Both the position numbers and the translations under genes were made by a program. Below, piece after piece: positions 6,844 through 14,840 of a stretch of 64,000 nucleotides of DNA. The notes beneath the pieces were generated by a model that did no database searches, was not told the DNA's origin, and saw nothing but the letters and a program-made list of their open reading frames with translations. Source of the stretch: Actinoallomurus vinaceus (lineage in GTDB: Bacteria > Actinomycetota > Actinomycetes > Streptosporangiales > Streptosporangiaceae); contig NZ_BAABHK010000001.1 in NCBI RefSeq assembly GCF_039542055.1, positions 930,001 through 994,000 of the forward strand, in the 5' to 3' direction. The stretch's first letter is position 1. Each line of letters begins with the position of its first letter.

Positions 6844-7584
6844 ATGGATCTGGAGAACGAACTCCGGCAGGCCATGGCGGAGCATGTCACGGGGGTGTCG
6901 GCGTCCGGCACGCTGGCGCATGACGCAAAGCGCCGCCATCAGCGGACGGTCCGGCGGCGAGCGACGATCGCGGTCGCGGCGGCCGGGGTCGTCGTCGCGA
7001 TCGCGGTCATCCCGACCTATCAGGCGATCAACCCGCAGACCGTCAGCAATCCCGGCCCCGAAGGCGGGCACAAGAAGAGCGGCGGCGGGATGACGGCCAC
7101 TCAGGTCACCCCATCGCCGTCCGCGTCGTCGAAGACCAAGTCGGCGTCCCCGTCCGCGAGCGCGTCCGCTCCGGGGCACTCGAGCGCACGGCCCTCACGG
7201 CATCCGAGTAGCGGTTCGCACGTCGATGTTCCCGGTGCCGCCAAGGCACTGCTCGGCTACCTGCCCGTGGGCATCGACCCGACCGAGAGCTGCGACGGCA
7301 CGAAGACCGGCGGGCGCCGGATCACGACCTGCCGTTGGACCGGCCCGGCCGGCTGGATCGAGGTGCGGCTCGTACGCGACGCCACACTGCGGAAACCGGC
7401 GGACATGGGGTTCGCCCCGCCCACCGCGGAACACGCCGAGGTGCACGGCCACACCGCGTTGCGCACCGCCGGCTTCGGTCAGGTCATGTGGATCGAGCGC
7501 AGCGGGCTCGGCGTCTACGTCGGGGTCAGCCCCACGCTCGGCACCCAGCTGATGCACATCGCCGAAGGCGTCCGCGCCGACTGA
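6844..7584 (+). CDS. One-pass membrane protein, candidate sigma-factor partner (anti-sigma-like)
   Basis: A 246-residue protein. Residues 1-39 are cytoplasmic and basic at the end (KRRHQRTVRRR), 40-57 form one transmembrane helix, about 70-115 are a Ser/Pro/Ala-rich linker, and 120-246 form an extracellular domain. That domain has two Cys and ends like the LPK-repeat protein: both fit V-x-W-I-x3-G-x2-V-Y-x3-S-P-x3-T-Q-L-x2-I-A-x2-[LV]-R without gaps. Its position three bases after the sigma gene suggests it restrains or signals to that factor. It lacks the HxxxCxxC zinc motif of classic anti-sigma factors, so the role is inferred from context. Confidence 0.7.
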   Translation: MDLENELRQAMAEHVTGVSASGTLAHDAKRRHQRTVRRRATIAVAAAGVVVAIAVIPTYQAINPQTVSNPGPEGGHKKSGGGMTATQVTPSPSASSKTKSASPSASASAPGHSSARPSRHPSSGSHVDVPGAAKALLGYLPVGIDPTESCDGTKTGGRRITTCRWTGPAGWIEVRLVRDATLRKPADMGFAPPTAEHAEVHGHTALRTAGFGQVMWIERSGLGVYVGVSPTLGTQLMHIAEGVRAD

Positions 7585-7692
7585 GAACACACCCGCGGCC
7601 TGAGCACGGCCGGGAGTCGACTGAGCCCGCCCGAAGTCGAATCCCGGTCGCAGCCGGACGCCGATACCCCGATCCGCGAGGGCCGTACCGGA

Positions 7693-7728
7693 GACGCCCC
7701 GCGAGCACCGTGGCGCTCGCGGGGCGTC
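7693..7728. terminator. Perfect 14-bp hairpin terminator between convergent genes
   Basis: GACGCCCCGCGAGC (7693-7706) and GCTCGCGGGGCGTC (7715-7728) pair perfectly around an 8-base loop. It lies between the convergent membrane-protein gene and the aminotransferase gene and can serve both. Confidence 0.85.
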
Positions 7729-7826
7729 GTCATGTCCGCCACCCGGACGGGGAGGCCGGTCGCCGGCCCGGACGTGATCACGTCACGGGCCGACGCGGAT
7801 CGGCCGCCGTCGCCGTCCGGGAAGGG

Positions 7827-9029
7827 TCAGTGGGCCTCGGCCAGCAGCTTGGCGACGCGGCCGACGCCCTCGGCGAGGTCCTCGTCGCCCAGCGCGTAGG
7901 ACAGGCGGAAGTAACCCGGCGTGCCGAACGCCTCGCCCGGCACGAGCGCGACCTCGGCCTCCTCGAGGATCAGCGCGGCGAGCTCGACGGAGGTCTGCGG
8001 GCGCTTGCCGCGGATCTCCTTGCCGAGCAGCTCCTTGACCGACGGGTAGGCGTAGAACGCGCCCTTCGGCTCGGGGCACACGACGCCGGGGATCTCGTTG
8101 AGCAGCCGCACGATCGTCTGGCGGCGGCGGTCGAACGCCTTGCGCATCTCGGCCACGGCCGACAGGTCGCCGCTCACCGCGGCCAGCGCCGCGGCCTGTG
8201 AGACGTTCGCCACATTCGAGGTCGCGTGCGACTGCAGGTTGGTCGCGGCCTTCACGACGTCCTTCGGGCCGATCATCCAGCCCACGCGCCAGCCCGTCAT
8301 CGCGTAGGTCTTGGCGACCCCGTTGAGCACCAGGGTGCGGTCGGCCAGCTCCGGGACGACCACCGGCATCGAGGAGAACTCCGCGTCCCCGTAGACGAGG
8401 TGCTCGTAGATCTCGTCCGTGATCACCCACAGGCCGTGCTCGGCGGCCCAGCGGCCGATCTCGGCGACCTGCTCGCGCGTGTAGACCGCGCCGGTGGGGT
8501 TGGACGGGGAGACGAAGAGCAGCACCTTCGTACGGTCGGTGCGGGCCCGCTCGAGCTGGTCGACGCTCACGAGGTAGCCGGTGGTCTCGTCGGCGACGAC
8601 GTCGACCGGCACACCGCCCGCCAGCTTGATCGACTCCGGGTAGGTCGTCCAGTACGGCGTGGGCACGATGACTTCGTCGCCCGGGTCGAGCAGCGCGGCG
8701 AACGCCTCGTACACCGCCTGCTTGCCGCCGTTGGTGATGAGCACCTGCGACGCCTCGACCTCGTAGCCGGAGTCGCGCTTGGTCTTCTCCGCGACCGCCG
8801 CCTTCAGCTCGGGCAGCCCCCCGGCCGGCGTGTACTTGTGGAACCGGGGGTTGCGGCACGCCTCGACGGCTGCCTCGACGATGTAGTCCGGAGTCGGGAA
8901 GTCGGGCTCGCCGGCGCCGAATCCGATCACCGGACGCCCCGCGGCCTTCAGCGCCTTGGCCTTGGCGTCGACGGCGAGCGTCGCGGACTCGGAGATCGCG
9001 GCGATCCGAGCGGAGATTCGAGTGCTCAT
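7827..9029 (-). CDS. aspC: Aspartate aminotransferase (class I, fold type I PLP enzyme)
   Basis: A 400-residue cytoplasmic PLP enzyme that moves the amino group between aspartate and 2-oxoglutarate. Family landmarks are GFGAGEPDFPTP near residue 40, NGGKQAVYEAF near 105, SPSNPTGAVY near 175, DEIYEHLVY near 210, and AKTYAMTGWRVGW with the PLP-binding Lys about residue 240. The C-terminal RLSYAL carries the substrate-carboxylate Arg. The ATG at 9029 has AGGGAG upstream; longer in-frame readings run into the tRNA-Trp gene. It belongs to the Ig-type (Thermus/Bacillus-like) group, which may also accept prephenate. Confidence 0.9.
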   Translation of the reverse strand: MSTRISARIAAISESATLAVDAKAKALKAAGRPVIGFGAGEPDFPTPDYIVEAAVEACRNPRFHKYTPAGGLPELKAAVAEKTKRDSGYEVEASQVLITNGGKQAVYEAFAALLDPGDEVIVPTPYWTTYPESIKLAGGVPVDVVADETTGYLVSVDQLERARTDRTKVLLFVSPSNPTGAVYTREQVAEIGRWAAEHGLWVITDEIYEHLVYGDAEFSSMPVVVPELADRTLVLNGVAKTYAMTGWRVGWMIGPKDVVKAATNLQSHATSNVANVSQAAALAAVSGDLSAVAEMRKAFDRRRQTIVRLLNEIPGVVCPEPKGAFYAYPSVKELLGKEIRGKRPQTSVELAALILEEAEVALVPGEAFGTPGYFRLSYALGDEDLAEGVGRVAKLLAEAH

Positions 9030-9116
9030 GCTCCCTATCGTCGCAGACATCGCGGCAGGTCTCAGCTCGGTATCGGGGCAGGCCGGGGCGGCACGAAGGG
9101 CGCGATCGGCGTTTGG

Positions 9117-9146
9117 TTCGACGCGAGGGTGTTTGAGACGTAGACT
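9117..9146 (+). promoter_or_regulatory. Candidate promoter of tRNA-Trp-secE-nusG
   Basis: TTCGAC (9117-9122), an 18-base spacer and TAGACT (9141-9146) lie 54 bp upstream of tRNA-Trp. Confidence 0.45.
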
Positions 9147-9200
9147 GCGTGACCTAGTGGCGTCCCGCATGGTTCTCGCGTGCCATCGGGTCCACTGTGA

Positions 9201-9274
9201 AGGGCAGTAGCTCAATTGGCCAGAGTCCCGGTCTCCAAAACCGGTGGTTGGGGGTTCGAGTCCCTCCTGCCCTG
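9201..9274 (+). tRNA. tRNA-Trp(CCA)
   Basis: AGGGCAG (9201-9207) pairs with CTGCCCT (9267-9273), discriminator G at 9274. The anticodon arm is CCGGT-CTCCAAA-ACCGG with anticodon CCA. No CCA tail is encoded (CGG follows). It stands about 100 bp before secE, the conserved arrangement in actinobacteria. Confidence 0.97.
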
Positions 9275-9376
9275 CGGAATACGGTTCGTGCACGGCGCAC
9301 GTGCGCGGGCGTCCTGAACGCACGCCCACACCGGAAGTTCGCGAGACACAACCGACGAGGGGATGCGTCGACAGCA

Positions 9377-9619
9377 ATGGCGACCGAGATGAGCGGCGAG
9401 ACCGCGATCAAGGGCAAGGGGAAGTCCGTCAAGAAGCGGACCTCGCCTCTCCTGTTCTACCGCCAGGTCGTCGCCGAGCTCCGCAAGGTGATCTGGCCTA
9501 CGCGTAACGAGCTTGTCACCTACACGACCGTGTCGCTGATCTTCGTGATCATCGTCGTGGCGATCGTGTTCGGTCTCGACAACGCGTTCTCCTGGGTTGT
9601 GCTGAAGCTCTTCGGCTGA
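9377..9619 (+). CDS. secE: Preprotein translocase subunit SecE
   Basis: An 80-residue membrane protein that clamps SecY in the SecYEG channel. A basic N-terminal part is followed by the conserved amphipathic block LLFYRQVVAELRKVIWPTRNELVTYT and one transmembrane helix (about residues 52-78). Single-helix SecE is the normal short form. The ATG at 9377 gives MATEMSGETA; a GAGGGG about 15 bases upstream is the only ribosome site seen. nusG follows after 49 bp. Confidence 0.95.
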   Translation: MATEMSGETAIKGKGKSVKKRTSPLLFYRQVVAELRKVIWPTRNELVTYTTVSLIFVIIVVAIVFGLDNAFSWVVLKLFG

Positions 9620-9668
9620 TCGCGTGCCGGATTCCATCAGCAACCCACAGACGAGAGAAAGAGTGACC

Positions 9669-10400
9669 GTGTCCGAGTCCCCAGAGCTTCACGACGAGGC
9701 CATCGAGGAGGCCGAGTCGGTGGAAGCGCCGGCTTCGGCCGAGGCTGAGGAAGTCGCCACGGAGTCCGACGAAACGTCCGCCCAAGCGTCCGAAGAGGCG
9801 TCCGACGAGGCGTCGGACCCGGTCGAAGAGTTCACGACCCAGCTGCGGCTCCTTCCGGGTGAGTGGTACGTCGTTCACTCGTACGCCGGCTACGAGAACC
9901 GCGTGAAGACCAACATCGAGCAGCGCACCCAGTCGCTCAACATGGAGGATTACATCTTCCAGGTCGAGGTGCCGCAGCACGAGGTCACCGAGGTCAAGGG
10001 CGGCAAGCGTCAGAAGGTCAACGAGAAGGTCCTGCCGGGCTACATCCTGGTCCGCATGGAGCTCACCGACGAGTCCTGGGCGGCCGTCCGCAACACGCCG
10101 GGCGTGACCGGCTTCGTCGGGCTGTCCAACACGCCGTCGCCGCTGCACCTCAAGGAGGTCGCGACGCTGCTCGCGCCCGAGCCCGAGGAGCAGGCCAAGA
10201 CCAAGGAGACGGCGAAGGCTGCGGCCACCGTCGACTTCGAGGTCGGCGAGTCCGTCACCGTCATGGACGGTCCGTTCGCGACCCTCCCCGCGACCGTCAA
10301 CGAGATCAACGCCGAGGCCCAGAAGCTCAAGGTGCTGGTGTCGATCTTCGGTCGGGAGACCCCGGTCGAGCTGTCCTTCAACCAGGTCTCCAAGATCTGA
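9669..10400 (+). CDS. nusG: Transcription termination/antitermination factor NusG
   Basis: A 243-residue factor that binds the polymerase clamp and links transcription to Rho, S10 and translation. A roughly 55-residue acidic, low-complexity extension (many EA, SEEAS repeats) precedes the NGN domain (WYVVHSYAGYENRVKTNIEQR to LPGYILVRMEL, about 65-150). The KOW domain is at the end (VGESVTVMDGPFATLPATV). The acidic tail is common in actinobacterial NusG. The GTG at 9669 is preferred for its AGAAAGAG; GTG at 9663 and 9624 are in-frame alternatives. Confidence 0.93.
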   Translation: MSESPELHDEAIEEAESVEAPASAEAEEVATESDETSAQASEEASDEASDPVEEFTTQLRLLPGEWYVVHSYAGYENRVKTNIEQRTQSLNMEDYIFQVEVPQHEVTEVKGGKRQKVNEKVLPGYILVRMELTDESWAAVRNTPGVTGFVGLSNTPSPLHLKEVATLLAPEPEEQAKTKETAKAAATVDFEVGESVTVMDGPFATLPATVNEINAEAQKLKVLVSIFGRETPVELSFNQVSKI

Positions 10401-10554
10401 CGTCGGAGCACGACGCTCCGACGCATACCCTCAGATGTCCCCGCGTGCCCGCGGGGGAAGCGGTCCCAACGCGGCGGTCGACGTTCCAGCCGCCGCGTCG
10501 CCCGTCCGTACGGGAGTAGGGGCCGACGAAACAACCGGAACGAAGGGGTGAGGC
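10401..10554 (+). promoter_or_regulatory. Structured leader of rplK-rplA with three hairpins
   Basis: Between nusG and rplK three stems lie in a row: CGTCGGAGC/GCTCCGACG (10401-10423, 5-base loop), CCCCGCG/CGCGGGG (10439-10456, 4-base loop) and ACGCGGCGG/CCGCCGCGT (10469-10498, 12-base loop). L1 autoregulates rplK-rplA in other bacteria by binding the leader; one of these stems could be that site, but no consensus was tested. Confidence 0.5.
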
Positions 10555-10989
10555 ATGCCTCCCAAGAAGAAGAAGATCTCCGCGGTCGTCAAGGTCCAGC
10601 TGCAGGCCGGCCAGGCGACGCCCGCGCCGCCGGTGGGTACCGCCCTCGGCCCGCACGGCGTCAACATCATGGACTTCTGCAAGCAGTACAACGCGGCCAC
10701 GGAGTCCCAGCGCGGCAACGTCATCCCCGTAGAGATCACCATCTACGAGGACCGCTCGTTCACGTTCGTCACCAAGACCCCGCCCGCCGCGCAGCTGATC
10801 AAGAAGGCCGCCGGCGTCGACAAGGGCAGCGGCGAGCCGCACAAGAGCAAGGTCGGCTCGATCACCCGCGACCAGCTCCGGGAGATCGCCGCGACCAAGA
10901 TGCCGGACCTCAACGCCAACTCGCCCGAGCAGGCCGAGAAGATCATCGCCGGCACCGCCCGTTCCATGGGCATCACCGTCGCCGACTGA
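10555..10989 (+). CDS. rplK: 50S ribosomal protein L11
   Basis: A 144-residue protein of the GTPase-associated centre; with 23S rRNA it forms the thiostrepton-binding site. The N-terminal domain has the proline-rich switch ATPAPPVGTALGPHGVNIMDF, and the C-terminal rRNA-binding domain ends SMGITVAD. Length and sequence are standard. The ATG has AAGGGGTGAGG upstream. Confidence 0.98.
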   Translation: MPPKKKKISAVVKVQLQAGQATPAPPVGTALGPHGVNIMDFCKQYNAATESQRGNVIPVEITIYEDRSFTFVTKTPPAAQLIKKAAGVDKGSGEPHKSKVGSITRDQLREIAATKMPDLNANSPEQAEKIIAGTARSMGITVAD

Positions 10990-11064
10990 CCTGCGGCGCA
11001 CCGGTAAATCGGTGGGAGGGCCGAGCGCCGGCCCGTACCACGAGCTCCACGACAGGAGAGAGAA

Positions 11065-11787
11065 ATGAAGCGCAGCAAGGCGTACCGCAACGCCGACACC
11101 AAGATCGACAAGTCGGCGCTGTACAGCCCGGCCGAGGCCGTGAAGCTGGCCAAGGAGACCTCGCCGACCAAGTTCGACGCCACCGTCGAGGTCGCGTTCC
11201 GGCTCGGGGTGGACCCCCGTAAGGCCGACCAGATGGTCCGCGGCACCGTCAACCTGCCGCACGGCACCGGTAAGACCGCCCGTGTGCTGGTCATCACCGG
11301 TGGCGCCAAGGCCGACGAGGCCCGCGAGGCCGGCGCCGACCACGTCGGTTCCGACGACATGATCGAGCGGATCCAGGGCGGCTGGCTCGACTTCGACGCC
11401 GTCGTGGCGACCCCGGACATGATGGGCAAGGTCGGCCGGCTCGGCCGTGTGCTCGGCCCCCGTGGCCTCATGCCGAACCCGAAGACCGGCACCGTCACCA
11501 CCGACGTGGCCAAGGCCGTCACCGAGATCAAGGGCGGCAAGATCGAGTTCCGCGTGGACCGTCACGGGAACCTGCACTTCATCGCCGGCAAGACGTCCTT
11601 CACCGAGAAGCAGCTCGTGGAGAACTACGCCGCCGCGCTGGAGGAGATCCTGCGGCTCAAGCCGTCGGCGGCCAAGGGGCGCTACATCAAGAAGGCGACC
11701 CTGAGCACGACGATGGGCCCGGGCATCCCGGTCGACCCCAACGTCACGCGCAACCTCACCGCGGAGCTGGAAGAGTCCGCGAGCTGA
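11065..11787 (+). CDS. rplA: 50S ribosomal protein L1
   Basis: A 240-residue two-domain protein of the L1 stalk that helps release deacylated tRNA and normally represses its own operon. The signature LGPRGLMPNPKTGTVT is present. The ATG follows GGAGAGAGAA. The gene ends 15 bp before a strong terminator, so rplK-rplA form a closed unit separate from rplJ-rplL. Confidence 0.98.
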   Translation: MKRSKAYRNADTKIDKSALYSPAEAVKLAKETSPTKFDATVEVAFRLGVDPRKADQMVRGTVNLPHGTGKTARVLVITGGAKADEAREAGADHVGSDDMIERIQGGWLDFDAVVATPDMMGKVGRLGRVLGPRGLMPNPKTGTVTTDVAKAVTEIKGGKIEFRVDRHGNLHFIAGKTSFTEKQLVENYAAALEEILRLKPSAAKGRYIKKATLSTTMGPGIPVDPNVTRNLTAELEESAS

Positions 11788-11802
11788 CGCATCGGCGAAC
11801 CA

Positions 11803-11838
11803 CGAAGGGGCGCTCCCGTTTTCGGGGGCGCCCCTTCG
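11803..11838 (+). terminator. Terminator of rplK-rplA
   Basis: A 16-bp stem with one T-G pair (CGAAGGGGCGCTCCCG / CGGGGGCGCCCCTTCG) and a TTTT loop directly follows rplA. Confidence 0.88.
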
Positions 11839-12006
11839 CGTTGCTCATCCCCGGGTACGACTCACGTCGCACACGGGAGTATGGGATCTGGTCCCCTCGG
11901 GGGATGTTTAGGAGATCTTGAGCGGCAACACTCGATAGTGCCGGATCCAGGCGTTCGCGCTCTCATCGTGCCGGGGGCCGTACGCGATACGCAGGAAGGG
12001 TTCACA

Positions 12007-12855
12007 ATGGTTCGTCGATATGCCGTGGGTACGGCCGCTGGTGCCGCCCTGATGGTCTCTCTCGCCGCGTGCGGGAGTGCCAACGGGGGAGGCGGCGCCG
12101 ACGCCGTGAACGTATCCGCCGCCCAGGCGATCAGCCTCGCGGCGCAGAAGACCAGCACCGTCAAGTCCTACAAGGTCGACATCACCGAGAGCGGCACCGG
12201 GCAGGCGTCTTCCAAGGCGCACGGTGTCGTCCAGGTCCGGCTCACTCCCGACCTCGCCGCCGTCGGCACGCTCGACCAGGCCGGCTTCGGCGGCCACTCG
12301 GTGGAGTCGGGTCTGCGCGCGATCCTGCTCGGTGACAACCTGTACGGGAAGGTCCCCTCCCAGCTCACGCAGTTCACCGGCGGCAAGCCGTGGGTGAAGT
12401 TCTCGGTCTCGAAGGCCGCGCAGCAGGCCGGCGTGGACCTGAACGAGATCCTCAAGCAGGCCGACCCCGCCCAGCAGACGAAGATCTTCACCAGCTCGAA
12501 GGACGTGCGCAAGGCCGGCACCCAGACGATCGACGGGGTGAAGACCACCCACTACACCGGGACGATCACCGCGAAGGACGCCGCGGCGCAGCTCAACGGC
12601 AAGACCAAGCAGTCGTTCCAGGACCTCTACCAGAAGGGCGGCGCGAAGAGCGTCGCGTTCGACCTGTGGGTCGGCGCGGACAACCTGCCGCGCAAGCTGA
12701 CGGCGAAGAGCGCCGCGTCGGACGGCGCGGCCACCGCCACCATGGTCTACAGCGACTACAACAAGTCCGTCAGCGTGTCCGCGCCGCCGGCGAGCCAGGT
12801 GGCCGACGGCAACCAGCTCATGCAGAACCACGGCGGCACCGGCCTTCCGGGCTGA
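12007..12855 (+). CDS. Lipoprotein, LppX/LprG- or LolA-like fold, copy 1
   Basis: A 282-residue lipoprotein: lipobox LAAC with Cys22 after a basic, hydrophobic signal peptide. The mature part has patterns typical of actinobacterial lipid-binding lipoproteins: LLGDNLYGKVPSQL, GKPWVKFSVSK, SSKDVRKAGTQTIDGVKTTHYTGTI and FDLWVGADNLPRKL. Such proteins bind lipids in a beta-sheet pocket outside the membrane; the ligand here is unknown. The ATG has GGAAGGG six bases upstream. The neighbour at 13048 is a paralogue, so this is a local duplication between rplA and rplJ. Confidence 0.8.
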   Translation: MVRRYAVGTAAGAALMVSLAACGSANGGGGADAVNVSAAQAISLAAQKTSTVKSYKVDITESGTGQASSKAHGVVQVRLTPDLAAVGTLDQAGFGGHSVESGLRAILLGDNLYGKVPSQLTQFTGGKPWVKFSVSKAAQQAGVDLNEILKQADPAQQTKIFTSSKDVRKAGTQTIDGVKTTHYTGTITAKDAAAQLNGKTKQSFQDLYQKGGAKSVAFDLWVGADNLPRKLTAKSAASDGAATATMVYSDYNKSVSVSAPPASQVADGNQLMQNHGGTGLPG

Positions 12856-12893
12856 CCCGGGTTCGGCCACATCCCGGTCGACCGCTCTCGTGA

Positions 12894-12924
12894 CGCGCCC
12901 CGCGGCTCCCCGCCGCGGGGCGCG
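12894..12924 (+). terminator. Terminator after lipoprotein copy 1
   Basis: A 13-bp perfect stem (CGCGCCCCGCGGC / GCCGCGGGGCGCG) with a TCCCC loop lies 38 bp after the stop, so the two lipoprotein genes are probably transcribed separately. Confidence 0.8.
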
Positions 12925-13047
12925 CGGCTTTCCGACGTGGGGAAAGTGGCGGGATTGAACCGATGTGATCCCTGTGGCGTCCTAATGTTCTGTCCGCCGC
13001 CGCAGGCTGCCGCGCAGCGTGCGCACACCGACCTCGAAGGAAACGCG

Positions 13048-13890
13048 ATGATTCGCCGAACCGCCGTCCTTGCCGTCACCGGGTCCGCCCTGGCCCTGTC
13101 CCTCGCCGCCTGCGGCGGCGGAGGAGACGGCGGCAAGAAGGCGCAGGGAAGCGAGCACACGTCCGCCAACGCGGCGCTCGCGGCCGAGCAGGCCGTGAAC
13201 ACGGTGTCGCAGAAGGCCAGCGAGATCAAGACGTTCCAGGCCGAGGTCTCCTCCCACACCACGATGTCCGGGCAGCAGACGTCGATGACCGGCCGGATCT
13301 CCTACCGGCTCAAGCCAGGTCTGGCGATGAAGATGAGCATCCCGAGCATGTCGGTCAACGGCCGGAAGACCGGCGGCTTCCAGGAGGTCCTCCTGGGCGA
13401 CAACCTGTACATGAAGACGGCGGCGCTCTCGAACCAGAACGCCGGCAAGCCGTGGGTCAAGATGTCGCTCAGCAAGCTCGGCGCCCAGAGCGGCATCGAC
13501 ATCAAGTCGCTCATGAACCAGTCCCAGCAGGCCGACCCCTCGGCCAACGTGCGGATGCTGACCGCCTCCAAGGACGTGCGCAAGGTCGGAGCCGAGACCG
13601 TCGACGGCACGCAGACCACCCACTACCAGGGCACCTACTCCGTTCAGCAGGCGCTGGCCAAGCTCGGCAGCGACCAGCGTGAGAAGATGCAGCAGCTCGT
13701 CGCCAAGACCGGGCTGGACAAGATGGAGTTCGACCTGTGGGTCGACGACCAGCAGCTCCCGCGCAAGATGGCGGTCAAGAGCCCGGCGGGCAGCCAGGTG
13801 CAGACGAACACCACGACGACGTACAGCGGCTTCAACAAGCCCGTCTCCATCGCGGCCCCGCCCGCGAGCCAGACCAGGTCCGCCGGCTGA
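13048..13890 (+). CDS. Lipoprotein, LppX/LprG- or LolA-like fold, copy 2
   Basis: A 280-residue paralogue of the upstream gene with the same plan: lipobox LAAC with Cys22, LLGDNLYMKT, GKPWVKMSLSK, ASKDVRKVGAETVDGTQTTHY, FDLWVDDQQLPRKM and a PPASQ end. It differs in a Gly-rich linker after the lipid-modified Cys and a Gln-rich middle. The ATG at 13048 follows GAAGGAAACGCG; an open frame back to 12937 lacks a signal peptide start. The conserved spacing of all blocks suggests the same fold but possibly another ligand. Confidence 0.8.
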   Translation: MIRRTAVLAVTGSALALSLAACGGGGDGGKKAQGSEHTSANAALAAEQAVNTVSQKASEIKTFQAEVSSHTTMSGQQTSMTGRISYRLKPGLAMKMSIPSMSVNGRKTGGFQEVLLGDNLYMKTAALSNQNAGKPWVKMSLSKLGAQSGIDIKSLMNQSQQADPSANVRMLTASKDVRKVGAETVDGTQTTHYQGTYSVQQALAKLGSDQREKMQQLVAKTGLDKMEFDLWVDDQQLPRKMAVKSPAGSQVQTNTTTTYSGFNKPVSIAAPPASQTRSAG

Positions 13891-13968
13891 CGTCCGCGGC
13901 ATCGCGCGGGATCGGCGGATACGACCGGTCCCGCGGTGCCGGGCCGACGGCCCGCGCCCGTACGCGAT

Positions 13969-13998
13969 TTGGCCGTGTGCCGATGCATCGCGTACTCT
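13969..13998 (+). promoter_or_regulatory. Candidate promoter of rplJ-rplL
   Basis: TTGGCC (13969-13974), an 18-base spacer and TACTCT (13993-13998) stand at the head of the roughly 190-base L10 leader. Confidence 0.5.
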
Positions 13999-14004
13999 GT
14001 TCTA

Positions 14005-14189
14005 CGCCGAAGACCGCCGGTCGTCACCCACGGGGTGACTGAAGGTCCCGCACAGCGGGCGGCCCGCGTAGGTGAGATCGAGAGCTGAGACGTGACCCGG
14101 TGCTGGTCATGTTCAACGCCCCGTGCGCCTACGCCGGGGCGTTCTGCATTTTCTGGGCCTTTGACCGGCGCACATCTGGAAGGAGGCCC
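14005..14189 (+). ncRNA. Ribosomal protein L10 leader with attenuator-like hairpin
   Basis: The long untranslated stretch before rplJ has the features of the bacterial L10 leader: a GC-rich folded 5' part (CCGCCGGT ... AGGTGAGATCGAGAGCTGAGACG) and then a 9-bp hairpin AACGCCCCG/CGGGGCGTT (14115-14143) followed by CTGCATTTTC, which looks like an attenuator. L10 bound with L7/L12 would repress the operon here. The exact fold was not computed. Confidence 0.65.
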
Positions 14190-14765
14190 ATGGCGAGGGC
14201 GGACAAGGCGGCGGCGGTCGCCGAGCTCAAGAGTGAGTTCGAGAGCTCGAGCGGTGCCGTGCTGACCGAGTACCGCGGGCTCACCGTCGCGCAGATCAGC
14301 GAGCTGCGCCGATCGCTCGGTGAGAATGCACGTTTCGCCGTGGTGAAGAACACGCTGACCAAGATCGCCGCGCGCGAGGCCGGGGTCACCGAGGAGCTCG
14401 AGCAGCTGCTCCAGGGCCCGTCGGCGATCGCGTTCGTCAAGGGCGATGTGGTCGAGGCCGCCAAGGGCCTGCGTGACTTCGCCAAGGCCAACCCGAACTT
14501 GGTGATCAAGGGCGGCGTCGTCGACGGCAAGCCGATGACGTCCGATGACATCACCACGCTCGCCTCCCTCGAGTCCCGCGAGGTCCTCCTCGCGAAGCTC
14601 GCGGGTGCGATGAAGGCGTCGATGGGCAACGCCGCCGCTCTCTTCAACGCCCTGCCGGTCAAGGCCGCTCAGCTGGCCGAGGCCCTGCGGGTCAAGCGCG
14701 AAGAGGAAGGCGGGGCCGCCGCGGCTCCCGCCGAGGCGCCGGCCGAGACGTCGGACGAGGGTTGA
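14190..14765 (+). CDS. rplJ: 50S ribosomal protein L10
   Basis: A 191-residue stalk base protein that anchors L7/L12 dimers on 23S rRNA. It has the conserved N-terminal YRGLTVAQISELRRSL and VVKNTLTKIAARE blocks, and a long C-terminal helix for L7/L12 ending in an acidic Ala/Glu tail. AAGGAGG lies four bases before the ATG. Confidence 0.97.
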   Translation: MARADKAAAVAELKSEFESSSGAVLTEYRGLTVAQISELRRSLGENARFAVVKNTLTKIAAREAGVTEELEQLLQGPSAIAFVKGDVVEAAKGLRDFAKANPNLVIKGGVVDGKPMTSDDITTLASLESREVLLAKLAGAMKASMGNAAALFNALPVKAAQLAEALRVKREEEGGAAAAPAEAPAETSDEG

Positions 14766-14840
14766 TCCCGCGGTCGTAACAGACCTGAAGTACCCCACCC
14801 GCACGAGCGACGCGGGTTTTCAACAGGAGGAAGCAACACC

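Noticed and set aside
9030..9377. N-terminal extension of the aminotransferase over the tRNA-Trp region
   Set aside because: The frame is open only by chance of high GC; it is antisense to tRNA-Trp and the normal start with a ribosome site is at 9029.
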